64,000 nt of DNA, from positions 150,678-214,677 of the forward strand of contig CAUJNA010003748.1 of assembly GCA_963377175.1 (NCBI GenBank), read 5' to 3'. A model generated the notes under the pieces. The model was not told where the DNA came from. It made no database searches and was given only the letters and a program-made list of their open reading frames with translations. Position 1 is the stretch's first letter. Every line of letters starts with the position of its first letter. This document shows, piece after piece, positions 44,081 through 54,402 of the stretch. Both the position numbers and the translations under genes were made by a program. The stretch comes from Effrenium voratum (Eukaryota > Sar > Dinophyceae > Suessiales > Symbiodiniaceae).

Positions 44081-44862
44081 TCAATTATCTAGGTGAAAGA
44101 TTAATGAGAATTGAATAGGCGCACTGTGAAAATCAATATGGTCGTTTCTTGAAGTTGTGATTTTAATGTGTATTCTCTTAAAATTTTGACCGCCTACATC
44201 AATAAAATATGCATATATGGGCCAGGTGTAGTCGCTAATGACTCCGCCGAGTTGTTGATTAGTTTGAACTGTTTTGATTACTGAACTACTAAAATTACAG
44301 GCGCCGAATACTTGCAATCGCTTAATTGAGGTGAGTTAATATATACACTTTAAAAAAGGAATAAAATTAAAATATCTACTTAGCCAAGATGTCGCAGGTT
44401 CGTAGGCAAAATAATTGCTTAATAAATAATAAAATCGATTTTGGTCCTAAACTGTCGTTCAAACTGTCCTCTGTTCCATTTGTCATTTACATAAGTTTTT
44501 GCGTTCGCTCTGTCCATAAACTGTTAAGAATAAATCCGGCGCAATATTATTGAATGCTTCGTTTAATTCTGATTGTATTTTGAATGATAATTGGTTGGCG
44601 TAACAAATTTCACCGGATATATCAGCGGCTGTGCTTCTTATGAAACACTGGAAATATATGACATAATATAGAACCTTTCACAAAACCCTTTCTCTGTTGT
44701 ATAAAACGGAGCGCTGAAGGAACACTCCGTCACGAACATTTTTGTTCTGGGTGGAATTTCATGTTTTGTTCAGGTTCTATAATAATGTCGCTGGTAGAGT
44801 TACTTTCTAGTAATCTGTAAGCACGATCAATATATATTTTTTAATGTTACTCTACCACTCAT
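44081..44862 (-). pseudogene. Second capsid-like viral gene, several frameshifts
   Basis: Reading minus-strand pieces in order from Met 44862: MSGRVTLKN, then IYIDRAYRLLESNSTSDIII, then VRDGVFLQRSVLYNRERVL, then FIRSTAADISGEICYANQLS with NEAFNNIAPDLFLTVYG, and last VFGACNFSSSVIKTVQTNQQ with AYFIDVGGQNFKRIHIKI and FSAPI-like FHSAPIQFSLIFHLDN. The pieces are collinear but need at least four frame changes, with total length near 260 codons. The beta-rich C-terminus and position beside the major-capsid-like gene suggest a minor capsid (penton-like) protein. This is not firm. Confidence 0.45.
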
Positions 44863-44883
44863 AAATAATATACGACTTATGTG
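44863..44883. promoter_or_regulatory. Short divergent spacer between two viral genes
   Basis: Only 21 AT-rich bases separate the start codon at 44862 (minus) and the ATG at 44884 (plus). The divergent promoters must overlap the genes or this spacer. No motif is recognised. Confidence 0.25.
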
Positions 44884-45349
44884 ATGGGACGACAGATATT
44901 ATTAGGTGCGATAGAAGGCAGGACGCCTACACAAATAATGGCAGGTGTAGCAGGTGATACGACATATACGGCAGGTAAGGATTTATTTGAGGATGTATTG
45001 CTCATCATAAAGAGAAGTTGGAAGACAAAATAGGAGGTTTCAATAAACATTTTGACAAGCAAATAATGAAGTATAAAACAAGCTATGTCGAAGAAATCAA
45101 CATCCACAATAAAAACAACATTGATGATGTCAAGGGGTTAGACGCCGCGTATTCAAATGTGAATGGAGTAACAATAATAGGAAACACTGTGCAAAAAAAG
45201 GTGGCATTGGTGCTAAAACGGGACTAAATCACAAAGCCAACGATGTCATTGCAGATGTGTGTTTCATTCCTACTCAGAATGTTCAATTAAGCGAAAGATA
45301 TAAGGACGCAATGGTCACAGCCTCGGCTCATCCGTTGTTCAAGAAATAA
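44884..45349 (+). pseudogene. Small viral gene, unassigned
   Basis: Starts MGRQILLGAIEGRTPTQIMA. A frame change near 45005 leads to KLEDKIGGFNKHFDKQIMKY and a coiled-coil-like stretch. A second change in the A run near 45195 leads to KTGLNHKANDVIADVCFIPT, ending in SAHPLFKK at 45349. About 155 codons in all. The N-terminal Gly/Ala/Thr-rich part could be membrane-active. Function unknown; both lesions are small indels. Confidence 0.45.
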
Positions 45350-45864
45350 ACAACAGACACGAAAACAAATATGCTACTACTGTGTAATCATCACCTTTTG
45401 TACCAGGAATTAGTCAACAGAAAAATCCGCGATACTTACGATTTAAGAATAGAATGACCCTATAGCAATATTAGATGATGCCGCGATTACTGCTGACATT
45501 GGTTCATTAGACGTGCTAGAAAACCACGGGTATCAAAATTGGAAAGGGCAATGTATGACTGAAATTAATCCTACTACTGATATTTCTAATGGTTTTGACC
45601 CTAATGCAACACCGGAACAATAACATATCAATAATATTAATGTATAGAAATAAAGACAAGCAAAACAAAATTCCATTAGAGAAGAAGCTGACAATAAACC
45701 ATACAAACATTTAGATTTTCATACTCTAAAGATATAGTTGGTACAAAAACTGACTATTTAATAAATACTATAGCAAATACAACTTCAAATAATTCTTTTA
45801 CAATGCTTCCACATAAGAAAAGTATTAAACATAAAAATAAAAACTATCTCATCATCTACAAGTA
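45350..45864 (+). pseudogene. Decayed viral coding fragment
   Basis: A short plus-strand reading near 45470-45620 (DDAAITADIGSLDVLENHGY, then EINPTTDISNGFDPNATPEQ) ends at a TAA. The rest is AT-rich with scattered sense pieces only. It may be a remnant of another virion gene. Confidence 0.3.
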
Positions 45865-46986
45865 ATGGAAAATATAATTGCAGAAAGTGTAAACCTACAA
45901 TGATTAACTCATGAAATTTTGGAAACAGCACAATATATCACGGACAGAAGACACGTTAATTGTTTTCCATCGGGTAGCAATGTTTATAATCCAAATGCAG
46001 GAAAAATATTAGACTTCATATTTCAGGAGAAGACAACACATTTTTTTTTATTTATTTTCTCTTAGGTTATTTGCCAATCTTCAAAACACTGACGGAACAC
46101 AAAGTCATTTTTCACGACCGTTAGGTAATTTATTACCCTTCTTTAGTCGTTATAGATACATTGTAGGCGGGTAACAAGTGCACGATATTATTGAATACAA
46201 TAGACACTGCGAGTTAAAGCTTCCTTCAAGAGTCAAGATGCTAGAGATATGGACGATTTAGAAAGTAGTGCTAGTCCTCGTTGGGATGATGACTGGCAAC
46301 ACACTTATGCCACTGGTTTAGCAGAAATGTTAGATGTTAATAAACGAACAACTCCCGCTGCTGACCCCGCAGCAGTTGCATTTCCAACTATACGAGACCA
46401 TACCAGTTGGGGCAATTTAACAGCACGATATACCCGCCATTCAGTTGCAGGAACTCCCGGCGCTAATGGTTCTATGAGATTAGGACATAAACCAGTATGC
46501 GGACTGATAGAAAATATTATTTGCCTCTTCGTTATGCACCACTTGAACTGGAATTTACAATTGTATCACATGAACATTCACCAGTAGTTACGCCTTTTAG
46601 TGTGATTGATGCAACCACTCAAAATGATGCGTCTGGTTGTTGTTTTCACAACTGGAGACACCAGCGCCAGGTAGGAATTAAATAACGTAATTATACGGGC
46701 CGATGTACTACAATTGGACAACACGGTCAATAATAATATAGTGAAATATTTGTTAGAAGGTCAAAGTTTGAAATTAATATTTTCAATGTATCACACTATG
46801 ACACAATCATTCAACGCAGCGCTTCTAAATTACATGGTTGTTTCATTACATTGTATCGCACACCAAGAACTGGAGTTGATGCTGACAATGCCAATTATTA
46901 CACACGCACACACAACGGTGATTTGGTATACGGTTGAAAGACGGGCAAGGTCTGTTCTAACTGTAACTCGGGTCCCTACAGTTAAA
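45865..46986 (+). pseudogene. Major-capsid-protein-like gene (Polinton-like virus type), broken
   Basis: Start ATG 45865. The collinear pieces are as follows: HVNCFPSGSNVYNPNAGKIL (after one in-frame TGA), SHFSRPLGNLLPFFSRYRYI followed by GG, an in-frame TAA at about 46172 and VHDIIEYNRHCEL, then ARDMDDLESSASPRWDDDW, then RKYYLPLRYAPLELEFTIVS, then LDNTVNNNIVKYLLEGQSLK and FSMYHTMTQSF, and finally KLHGCFITLYRTPRTGVDAD. The order FPSG, RPL..FF.R.R, GGQ..DI..Y.R and LPLRYxPLxxE is what I know of capsid proteins of Polinton-like viruses. At least four frame changes occur. The reading ends at 46986, inside the right terminal repeat, so the 3' end of the gene may be missing. Confidence 0.6.
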
Positions 46987-47096
46987 TGACGTGTTTTCTG
47001 CAGATTCTTTTTGATGGGGCGCGGCCAGGTGCGACTGTCGCAATCGCACCTGGTCGAGCTGGGTCAATTTTGCCACGCAGCCACCCAGCCAGTGGG
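46963..47096. repeat. Right terminal inverted repeat of viral element
   Basis: Reverse complement of 40644-40783. It contains CCAGGTGCGACTG/TCGCAATCGCACCTGG at 47025-47053. The capsid-like frame runs a few codons into it. Confidence 0.85.
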
Positions 47097-47340
47097 AAGC
47101 CACTCAACCACCAGGAAGCCACTCAACCACCAGGACTCAGCCACTGAGAGCTAGCCACTTAACCACTCAGCCACCAGGTAGCCACTTAGCCACTTAGCCA
47201 CTTAGCTGCTCAGCCACTTTGTCACTTAGCCATCGGAAGCCACTTGGCCACTTAGCCACTTAACAGTCTAAGTGGCTAAGTGGCTAAGTGGCCGCGCCTT
47301 TTTTTCTAAGTGGCTAAGTGGCTAAGTGGCTGCATGACAA
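47097..47340. repeat. AGCCACTT minisatellite, right flank
   Basis: The same 8-bp unit as the left flank but in inverse orientation, turning back to AAGTGGCT near 47268. The outer end is therefore a long fold-back, as on the left side. Confidence 0.9.
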
Positions 47341-47410
47341 ATCCGACCCGATCTGCGCACACACTCTCTTTTCACTTCGGGCTTCAGCATGAATATGCGC
47401 GGGAGTTTGT

Positions 47411-47691
47411 CAGGTGGACATAAGCTTCAGCTCAGTTGGCGAAGATGGCGCTTATCAACTGGCTCAGGCGCATTGCTTAGGTCAAAAGCACAGAGCGCGC
47501 ATGTCTAAGCTGGCCATACGCCAGGCGGTTGGCATTCTTCGCCGGTTGCAAAGCCTCGAGTTGCTTCTTGGAGGCGTGCGAACTCTTCCCGGTGTTATGG
47601 AGCGAGGGGATTGCTCGCTAGGCGCTGGACTTGGGCGCACGGGATGCGAGAAACTTGCCAAGGCGCTGTGATTTCAGGCATTGTGTATAGT

Positions 47692-47749
<58 letters not shown>

Positions 47750-47880
47750 ATTGGCTGGGGCAAGCGTGGAATTGTTTCAAATTTCAACGGAGCACCTGCA
47801 ATGGTTGTAGGAGCTGGCGTCCTTGCGGAGCTTGACTCGACTGATTCTGCGATGCAAAGCTGGCTGGTTGAGTTCTGTCA
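47411..47880 (+). pseudogene. Leucine-rich-repeat fragment, left side
   Basis: VDISFSSVGEDGAYQLAQA at 47414-47470 matches the RNI/ribonuclease-inhibitor-like repeat pattern LDLSxNxIGDxGAxxLA. After about 330 bp, near 47813-47870, another frame reads ELASLRSLTRLILRCKAGWL. A GA tract interrupts. Similar repeats occur at 62.5-63.9 kb, so the gene may have been split by the intervening element. Confidence 0.4.
47694..47745. repeat. (GA)n microsatellite
   Basis: About 25 GA units without interruption. Confidence 0.95.
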
Positions 47881-47892
47881 AAATGCATATGT

Positions 47893-48272
47893 GTGATTAG
47901 CCAGGTGTTGGAAGTGACTACCGGCATGTTGCGATAACAACTATCAGAGAACAACAACTAAAAGGGAAATAAACCAAAGCAAGAATGCAAATACCCGCAA
48001 CCTTGATCGACGATGAACCGCACGGGCGGACCCCACCAATCTGCCCCGGGCCGATGTCTGTTTCTCCACCGGCACGAAGGTGATCGACGCGGGGACCCGG
48101 TGACGCTCATCCGAGGCGCGACGGACCTGCAAACTTGAGCCACTTTGGCACCGGGTGTGTGGGAAACCCTGATCTTTGGGACCGGGGATTGGTTTGCTTT
48201 TGGGGAACCTTTCTTTTGTGGCTTGTTTACCCCAACTTACCCATTGCCTGGGCACAGCCTCGTGCCCGCGTC
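47893..48272. repeat. Left terminal repeat of 14.5-kb segment, with inverted core
   Basis: The left part (TGTGATTAGCCAGGTGTTGG through CAACTATC, to about 47945) and the right part (GTGGCTTGTTTACCCCAACT through CTCGTGCCCG) are direct copies of 62091-62405. The core, about 47946-48152, is the reverse complement of the core at 62147-62352. About 70 extra bases (48153-48217) lie right of the core here only. Confidence 0.8.
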
Positions 48273-48913
48273 GACCCCACGATCCCGTAGGAGCGTCGCG
48301 GATGAGGAGGCCATCCTAGGTGGCCTCCGCTCAGGTGAGGACCTACCGGACTTCGACTACGAGGATTTCGAAGGTTTGACAGGTCAGGACCGTAGGGGTG
48401 ATGATCCCGATAGAAACACACCCCGAAGCCGTGGCAGGTACACTGACGATGGAGACGACCGTGTTTTCCGTCAGGTTACCGATGATGAGCAAGGACGAGG
48501 AGCCCCGATAGGCGGCTCCGAATCAGGTTTCGGACAGGAGCTGGCCCGCCCACATACGACCTGGAGGCCATGCCTTGCCGCTCTCCTAGGTCTCTTTTTC
48601 CAGGTGAATCACAGGCCTCAGGGGAGCTCGCGGACAGGCCACGTTTTGGCTCCGAAAAATATCTCGAAGCCAGGTCAGTTCGATGAGCATGAGGAGAGGA
48701 CTCGGATACGATGCCCTATTGTCTTCAACTGCAGGATGGGGCAGTAGCGTGAAGCCTGAGTCTGACGCCGACAGGCCCAATCCAACTTCAACGACTCCAT
48801 ATGAGTACGGTAATGATGATGAGTATGCCGCATTTGCGGACGCTCGTGATGAAGAAGAGAGTTTGTCTTACCGGAATGCAAGGAGCGGTGTTCAGGAGCA
48901 ACGCTGCCTTTGA
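48253..48913 (+). pseudogene. Acidic N-terminal ORFs of unrecognised element gene
   Basis: The 48145-48747 frame becomes convincing near 48270. It is Asp/Gly/Arg-rich (EDLPDFDYEDFEGLTGQDRR), lacks structure motifs and runs to about 48590. A second frame (48683-48913) is similar in composition (YEYGNDDEYAAFADARDEEE). Probably one disordered N-terminal region broken by indels. Two GATA palindromes (48409, 48507) lie in it. Confidence 0.4.
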
Positions 48914-49578
48914 GGATCAGGCCAACGTTGAGATTGGTAAGATTGAGAGGCAAGTTGGTTTGATAGAAAGGGCTGTTAGGGCAATTCCATCCGTTCTGCA
49001 TTGGGGCCCGATAGGGCTACCAGCAGCGGAGCTGGTGAGCGTGTCAGGAACTTGACCAGTGGATAGACACCAAGGCGAGAGTGACCAACATGCTGAATGG
49101 GCCACCAGGGTCACGAAGAGCTTCAGGACCAAGCACAGGTGGAAACGTGGGGGGATCCCTTGTGACCGATAGGCCTAGAACGCCTGACGCGCGCAGGATT
49201 GGCGTGCGGCTATCGAGGAGGTTAATCGTAAGATCCAGGATCTCACTCGTAGAGTTTATCGCCAGTCTCAGCGGTGTGAAGCAGTCGTCAAGGATGTCGA
49301 GACTACGAACACCCAAATCGCCACGTTCAATGAGAACAGCCAGAGGCTTCAGCAGACAGTGCAAGCTATGAGATCGCAGATTGCAGCTATCTCACCGAAT
49401 GCAGAGCAGACACATGGTGGATGCATGCGTGCGGAGGCTTGGAGTTGTCGAGGGCAACATTCGCGTTTTGAATGACATGAACACCCAAGTTATGGGGCGA
49501 ATGGCTGAGCTCGAGGGACACGTTGATGATGCGGCGGATATGATCCAGGATGTTCAGAGGAATCCTCGTGGGCCCTGA
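48900..49578 (+). pseudogene. Coiled-coil segment of unrecognised element gene
   Basis: Three frames in line: 48801-49055 (VEIGKIERQVGLIERAVRAI), a frame near 49195-49400 (AAIEEVNRKIQDLTRRVYRQ, then TTNTQIATFNENSQRLQQTV), and 49381-49578 (VVEGNIRVLNDMNTQVMGRM, then ELEGHVDDAADMIQDV). Heptad spacing of Val/Ile/Leu is clear, so this was a long coiled coil, perhaps for multimerisation. Confidence 0.5.
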
Positions 49579-50087
49579 CAAAGGCAGAACGTCGGACACG
49601 ACGCTTTTGCCCCAAGTGTGTCAAGTGGAGTTCGTGCTGACTCCCGTGCAAACAGGCGTCCAATCTCTCTCGTTAGGGAGTGGGAGGACAGCCGAAACAG
49701 AAGGTGTCTGCGAGCGCATGACAGGTCACACTCTCCGCCGAGGCGCGCAAGAGATGGCCCACAGGGACGTGCCAGGGCTGATGTTTCGGTTTCCCAAATA
49801 GGGATGAAGGTAGAAACAGGAGTCTGAGAGCAGCCAAGAACGCTGATAGGGAGCCCGAGGCGCCTCTCCAGAGCCGAACCGCCCACCTCAAAAAATAGCC
49901 GCAGTGACAGAAACCGTGCTGATGTCCCAAGTCCTGGCGATAGCCAAATGAACCTTAGGACCTCTGCGGATCGTGGTCAGGTTGCAGCCCGACTGCGAGC
50001 GGTACACCACGTGGCGATGGGCCCGAACTCGGGAGGATCTGTTCTCAGGGCAACCCGAATGATCGGAGACACCCGAATGCAACGAGC

Positions 50088-50280
50088 TTCACCTGCGTCT
50101 CATGTGAGCGCCGTTTCTGCCGGATGTGTAGAGGCGATGACGGGCGCTGCATGAACTGCCAGCTCTTGAGGATGAAGTGCTGGGCTTGCCACAAGAACGC
50201 TCAGGAGGTATCCATGTACTCCTGTCATGATTGCCAAAAGGACATTTGCAATTCGCACAATGCACGAACGCTCTTGTGGT
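50088..50280 (+). pseudogene. Multi-CxxC zinc-binding module
   Basis: In one frame: FTCVSCERRFCRMC, DGRCMNCQLLRMKCWACHKN, then YSCHDCQKDICNSHN. The spacing C-x2-C-x4-C-x2-C-x6-C-x2-C-x8-C-x2-C-x10-C-x2-C-x4-C-x3-H could hold three or more zinc ions, like RING, B-box or treble-clef modules. No single family fits. Frames upstream and downstream are broken. It is the most recognisable fold in the 48-58 kb segment. Confidence 0.5.
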
Positions 50281-51452
50281 GGAGGGTAACCTCCCCCTCC
50301 CAGAGGAGGAAGTGGGGGTGGAGCACCGTCGGGTCACGGCGGAGGCGGATGCGGTAAACCTGAATCCTCTGCGCATCCATCTGGCGGAGGGAAAGGGCCT
50401 GCTGGGCCTGCCTTGTGGGGGATACCCTGGCGTCGGAGTGCCGACGTTTTGCCAGGGAGTTGGTAACAATTAGTGTGGTTCCAGCTTCTATGGTCCCGTG
50501 AATGGGTGTGGTGTTTCCTGCTGGTAACCTTGGGTCGGGTCTCAGCCTTGGCTACAGTACTCGGAGCTGGATGGCAGGGAGACGGCGGTCTTCTTCCTGG
50601 AGTCTTGGGAGGAGATGACGGGCGGGTGGCAGGATCCCTGAGCTTGGTTTCTGGTTCCGTGTGGGCTGTGGGATGAGAGCGTGCGAGGTATGCTGCCCAT
50701 TGCCTGCTAGACTGTGTGAGAGCTGTAGGATTACGTCACGGGGGCATTGATCTTGACTGTTGTTGACAGCAAGGATCGGTGCCACCACAGTGCAATTCGA
50801 TCACTTTGCCCCCTGAACCGACAGCTGATAAGCTGCGGGAATGGATTTCCGAAGTAAAGGAGAGACTCTGACTACGCCTTTGCGTGGATCTCCGAGACCG
50901 AGAGGCTGGACTATGATGCACTGGGAGGGCCGTGCAAGTATCCCGTGTTGGATTCTAACTAGAGTGCGTCAAGACGAAGGCCGTAAGGGACAAGATGAAC
51001 CGTGCCTATGATTCCTCCTCAGGGCATCAAGGGAAGGCAGATCTTGAAGCTTCTGCTGAACCATTTGCAGACTGGAGTCGAGGATGACCAGACCTTCAAG
51101 ATCGCTGAGCTGACTAGTCTCAAGTGTTGGCACCTGGGATAACCTCGTCTATGGAATCAAGAGGAAGATTGACGACGGGGTGCTGTTAGCGGTGTTCACT
51201 GAGAACGTCCGTCATCTGCGCTGCATGCGGCCTGACATCCAGAGGTGGGCGATGAGACCGTTAGGTCGTTCGCATGGCTCTGTAAGGCTTGTCAGGACTG
51301 TGTTGAACGGTGGCAGAAGCGCCAGAACACGCTTCTATCAGACGTTCCACGAGCAGAGGTCGCGCTCGAACACGCACTTCTCGTGAACGGGAACGACACC
51401 CCGGAGCGCGCTGATCCCGAACGAGCTGGACTGCTTTAAGCAAGCCAGGCGG
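50281..51452. other. Broken coding or spacer, no motif
   Basis: Only short plus-strand frames (for example 51180-51386 and 51245-51439). No motif is seen; composition resembles the coding on both sides. Confidence 0.3.
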
Positions 51453-51821
51453 GTGTTGCGCCTGATTAGGAACAAGAAAATTGTTCCTCAGTCGATGGTT
51501 CTGCCGAAGGGAGGATACTCCCGCGTGGCGGTGGACCATACTCAGTTGGAGAGGCTTTGGGATGCGCGGACGACTGCCATGTTAATGGACATGATGCTCC
51601 CTATCTACCCCTCCATTGTGCTGAGCGAGATGGCACGTGGCTCTGACAAGCTGATAATCTTGCTCAGCTGCAAGCAACGGGACGGGCGCGTCGTTGAGGA
51701 TAACGGCGGCTATCTCTGCCGGCTATGGCTCTCCTGTGTACAAGGAGGAGTCCGCGGCCCCGGATGCGACCGTGTTGTACTTGCTGGACCAAACGTTCAA
51801 CACCGCGTCCCAGAAGAGTAA
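51453..51821 (+). pseudogene. Unrecognised globular segment
   Basis: 122-residue frame. It reads LRLIRNKKIVPQSMVLPKGG and MLMDMMLPIYPSIVLSEMAR, and looks folded. It loses frame near 51690, where the reading changes to low complexity. No family recognised. Confidence 0.35.
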
Positions 51822-52150
51822 GAAGGGTTGGATCCGACCGTGTTAGCTCACGTGCAGGACGAAGAACGATAGGTTGAGGGGTTCCCCGGACCACCGACCG
51901 TTCAAGAACTATGAGGTCCATTATGTGACCAGTACTTGTGATAACGAGGAAACGTCACTTCGGATGATGCGGCGCCAAGGCTTACGAGCTGCTGGACAAG
52001 CGGGCGGAGGAGTGCCTTCAAAAGCACGGGAACACGAATGCGGCGAAGTCTGACCTGTATGTTTTCGGCTTTCGCGGTTCTTACCTGTACAGGTGGGAGA
52101 AGAATTCGTGGAGAGCGAGGAGCGACGCCGCAACCGTCTGGGATAAGGAC

Positions 52151-53376
52151 ATGGAAGCGCTGATAAAGCTTGGTGATAAGGCGAAGGTGATGGTCTGCGG
52201 CCCCGGGAGATCGTTAGATCGAGAGGGTGGCCCAGGAGTTCACATGCAGAGGGAAGTCCAGATGAAGTTGAACATGATTTGGATGAACATGATTCTCGTG
52301 GTCTCCGCTGACGCCGTGGACGTGGACCATTGCGGCAGGAACAAGCCGGTGCAGAGGGCATGGATTTTGTTGCCTGCGTACCTGGCAGCGGTCCCGGACT
52401 TCTTTTCCCTGACCAGGACAGATTGGCCTGGGGAGACCGGGATGAAGATCAGGGACGCCATCTTGAAGGAAGCGAAGGAGAGTACTTCGCCGAAGATGGG
52501 TGGAGCTGGTTCCATGTCAGAGTCCGAGGATGCCGAGATGCCGAATGTTGGATCGGAGATTCCGCCGATAGGCGGGGCTCCGGAAAGTTCGTCATCAGGT
52601 GTGGATCGTCGAGAGGCGAATGCGACCGCCGCCCAGGGCGTTAGTCGCAAAAAGAAACGGGAGCGGTGCGACCGAAGTCTCCGCCGAACCCTCCACGGAT
52701 CCCGAGGATCTCTTCCCCACCGGTGCCTGGAGGCGAAGTTGGAAACAGGTGGACTTCTAATTTGCGGACGCCCGGGGCAACAATTGAGGAGGAGAACTTT
52801 GAGGCTGGAGGTTCCCTTAACGTCGACGACCTCCTCCCCGATAGGGGAGAGGCCAGTCTTCCGACGGACACTTTTCCTGATGGTGAGGGTCCGACCGAAG
52901 CTGAAGTGCTGGAGTTCGCCGGGGATGTTGAGATGAAGACGGTTGAGGAATCGGAGGTCCCGGCCGAAAAGGGAGACAGTGCTCCCGATAGGGAGGCTGA
53001 GGTCCCTCAGGCAGCAGCGGCAGCGGATCGACCTGAAGTGGAAGCCGATAGGGAGGATCGCAAGGCCAAGGACGCGATTGGTACTCAGAAGAAGGATGAG
53101 AAGTCAGGTCCGACCAGCCCCAGCATACCGGTGTCCCACGCTCCCAAGCACACGGACGATGATGGGGATTTGCGGGACACCGCGATGATTTTAGAAGTGG
53201 CGTCGGCTCAGGAATCCTGTGGAGGTGGCGCAAGTACCCGGGAGAGGCGCCGCACTTTCAGGAGTCGAGGTCCTACCTCGCGTCTGCGAAGCCGGCGGAG
53301 TACAAGTTGCATAGGAGGTACATTGCCCAGCATGTCCTGGCGAGGGAGGCAGGTGAGCCTTTCATGTATGCGGTGA
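52151..53376 (+). pseudogene. Unrecognised element protein segments
   Basis: Frames 52151-52936 (261 residues) and 52666-53376 (236 residues) overlap. The first has a folded N-terminus (EVQMKLNMIWMNMILVVSAD, then WILLPAYLAAVPDFFSLTRT) and an acidic Ser-rich end. The second is Glu/Ala/Pro-rich. Four GATA palindromes lie here (52567, 52840, 52987, 53047), read in two different frames. Confidence 0.4.
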
Positions 53377-54402
53377 TCCAAAACAAGGCAATCACTCGGG
53401 AGCAGGTTGCCGCCGAAGAGTGGAAGAAAGCTCATGAGACTGAGCGCATGTTCCCTACTCGCGATAGCGAGTGGAACGCGGTCTTGGAGCGAGCCGTGCA
53501 GCTTCTCCAGCATCGCGGTCGCAGCCATCAGATGTGGATGGAACATCGGCATACGCCACGCGCGCCCGAGGGCACAATCCACATGCGACGCGATCGTGGC
53601 GATCGTCGCCACCAGCAGATGCGATGACGCGACTTCCGGCACCCATGTTGGGTCATCCCGCGGGATGCACTGACCTGTCTGCGCGTTCAGCAGTGTAGCC
53701 CTTAGTCCTGGTGCCCGAAGACAATCATAGGCCCTCCACTTCGGGCCACTAACGTTTCCTCGAACCATGTAGTCATCCTTTCAGGCATATCTGCCCAATC
53801 CGGGGGTGCGCGTCCATGATTGTACTTCGCCTGGATGTCCTGCCTCATCCCCAGCCTCAGGCCATCTTCTTCATGTTCCACTGCTGATCAGCCCATGGCG
53901 CCGTCTTCCGATCGCGTGAGTTGATGTACCCCTGGTCAATTCTCCCAGCCACCCGGAGTGCATCAAGAGCCCCGTACATAAAGTCATTGCGCAGAAGTAC
54001 TTCAATGCGTTGAATGAGGCAGTTTTGGGCAAGCGGTTGGGCGCCGCGCCATTCAACCTGATCGCTGGTCACCTTGCTCCGGAGTTGCGGACTGTTCCGA
54101 CAAGGGAGCAGATGTCGGCACAATCTACAGCCGAGATTATGCTATCCCATGTTTCGGCATTGTCTCACTCGAGATCTACGGCCGATAGGCAGCATATCCT
54201 CGGGAGTGATGGCAACCCGTTCGGGAAGTCATGGTTTGAGGATGAACCCGATGGAGCCACTTGGCCCGGACACCACATGGCTGGAGGTGTTGCAGTTCCC
54301 CTGAAGCCGAAGACGAAGTTCGTGTGGGGAAAGCGGCCGCATGTTTGCTGTTGTGGACGAGCAGCGCCCGGAGGCGAGTTCGTCGGGACAGCAGAGAACT
54401 GA
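53307..54402 (+). pseudogene. Unrecognised element protein segments
   Basis: Frame 53307-53627 reads YIAQHVLAREAGEPFMYAVI and helical sequence to about residue 85. Frame 54010-54402 reads FNLIAGHLAPELRTVPTREQ and ends before 54402. Between them, 53630-54000, no plus-strand coding is convincing. A GATA palindrome lies at 54184. Confidence 0.35.

Larger units (their letters stand above)
40034..47340. mobile_element. Endogenous Polinton-like virus (or deletion derivative), decayed
   Basis: A block much more AT-rich than its flanks (40.78-41.79 and 43.35-46.96 kb) lies between inverted copies of a roughly 135-bp unit (40644-40783 and 46963-47096), with AAGTGGCT minisatellite outside both. Gene content is viral: major-capsid-like (45865-46986), second capsid-like (44081-44862), zinc-finger/Pro-rich (43448-43978), fibre-like (41331-41789), plus small unassigned ORFs. 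Several are divergently arranged. Packaging ATPase, polymerase and integrase genes are not seen. Terminal inverted repeats with a double-jelly-roll-type capsid gene suggest the Polinton-like virus group. Every gene but the fibre-like one is broken. Confidence 0.6.

Noticed and set aside
43448..46986. Alternative genetic code (TAA as sense) in the viral element
   Set aside because: In-frame TAA occurs in two genes, but TGA and several frame changes are also present, so decay explains it better.
47595..47896. ORFs through the GA microsatellite
   Set aside because: Arg/Glu or Ser/Leu runs produced by the dinucleotide repeat.
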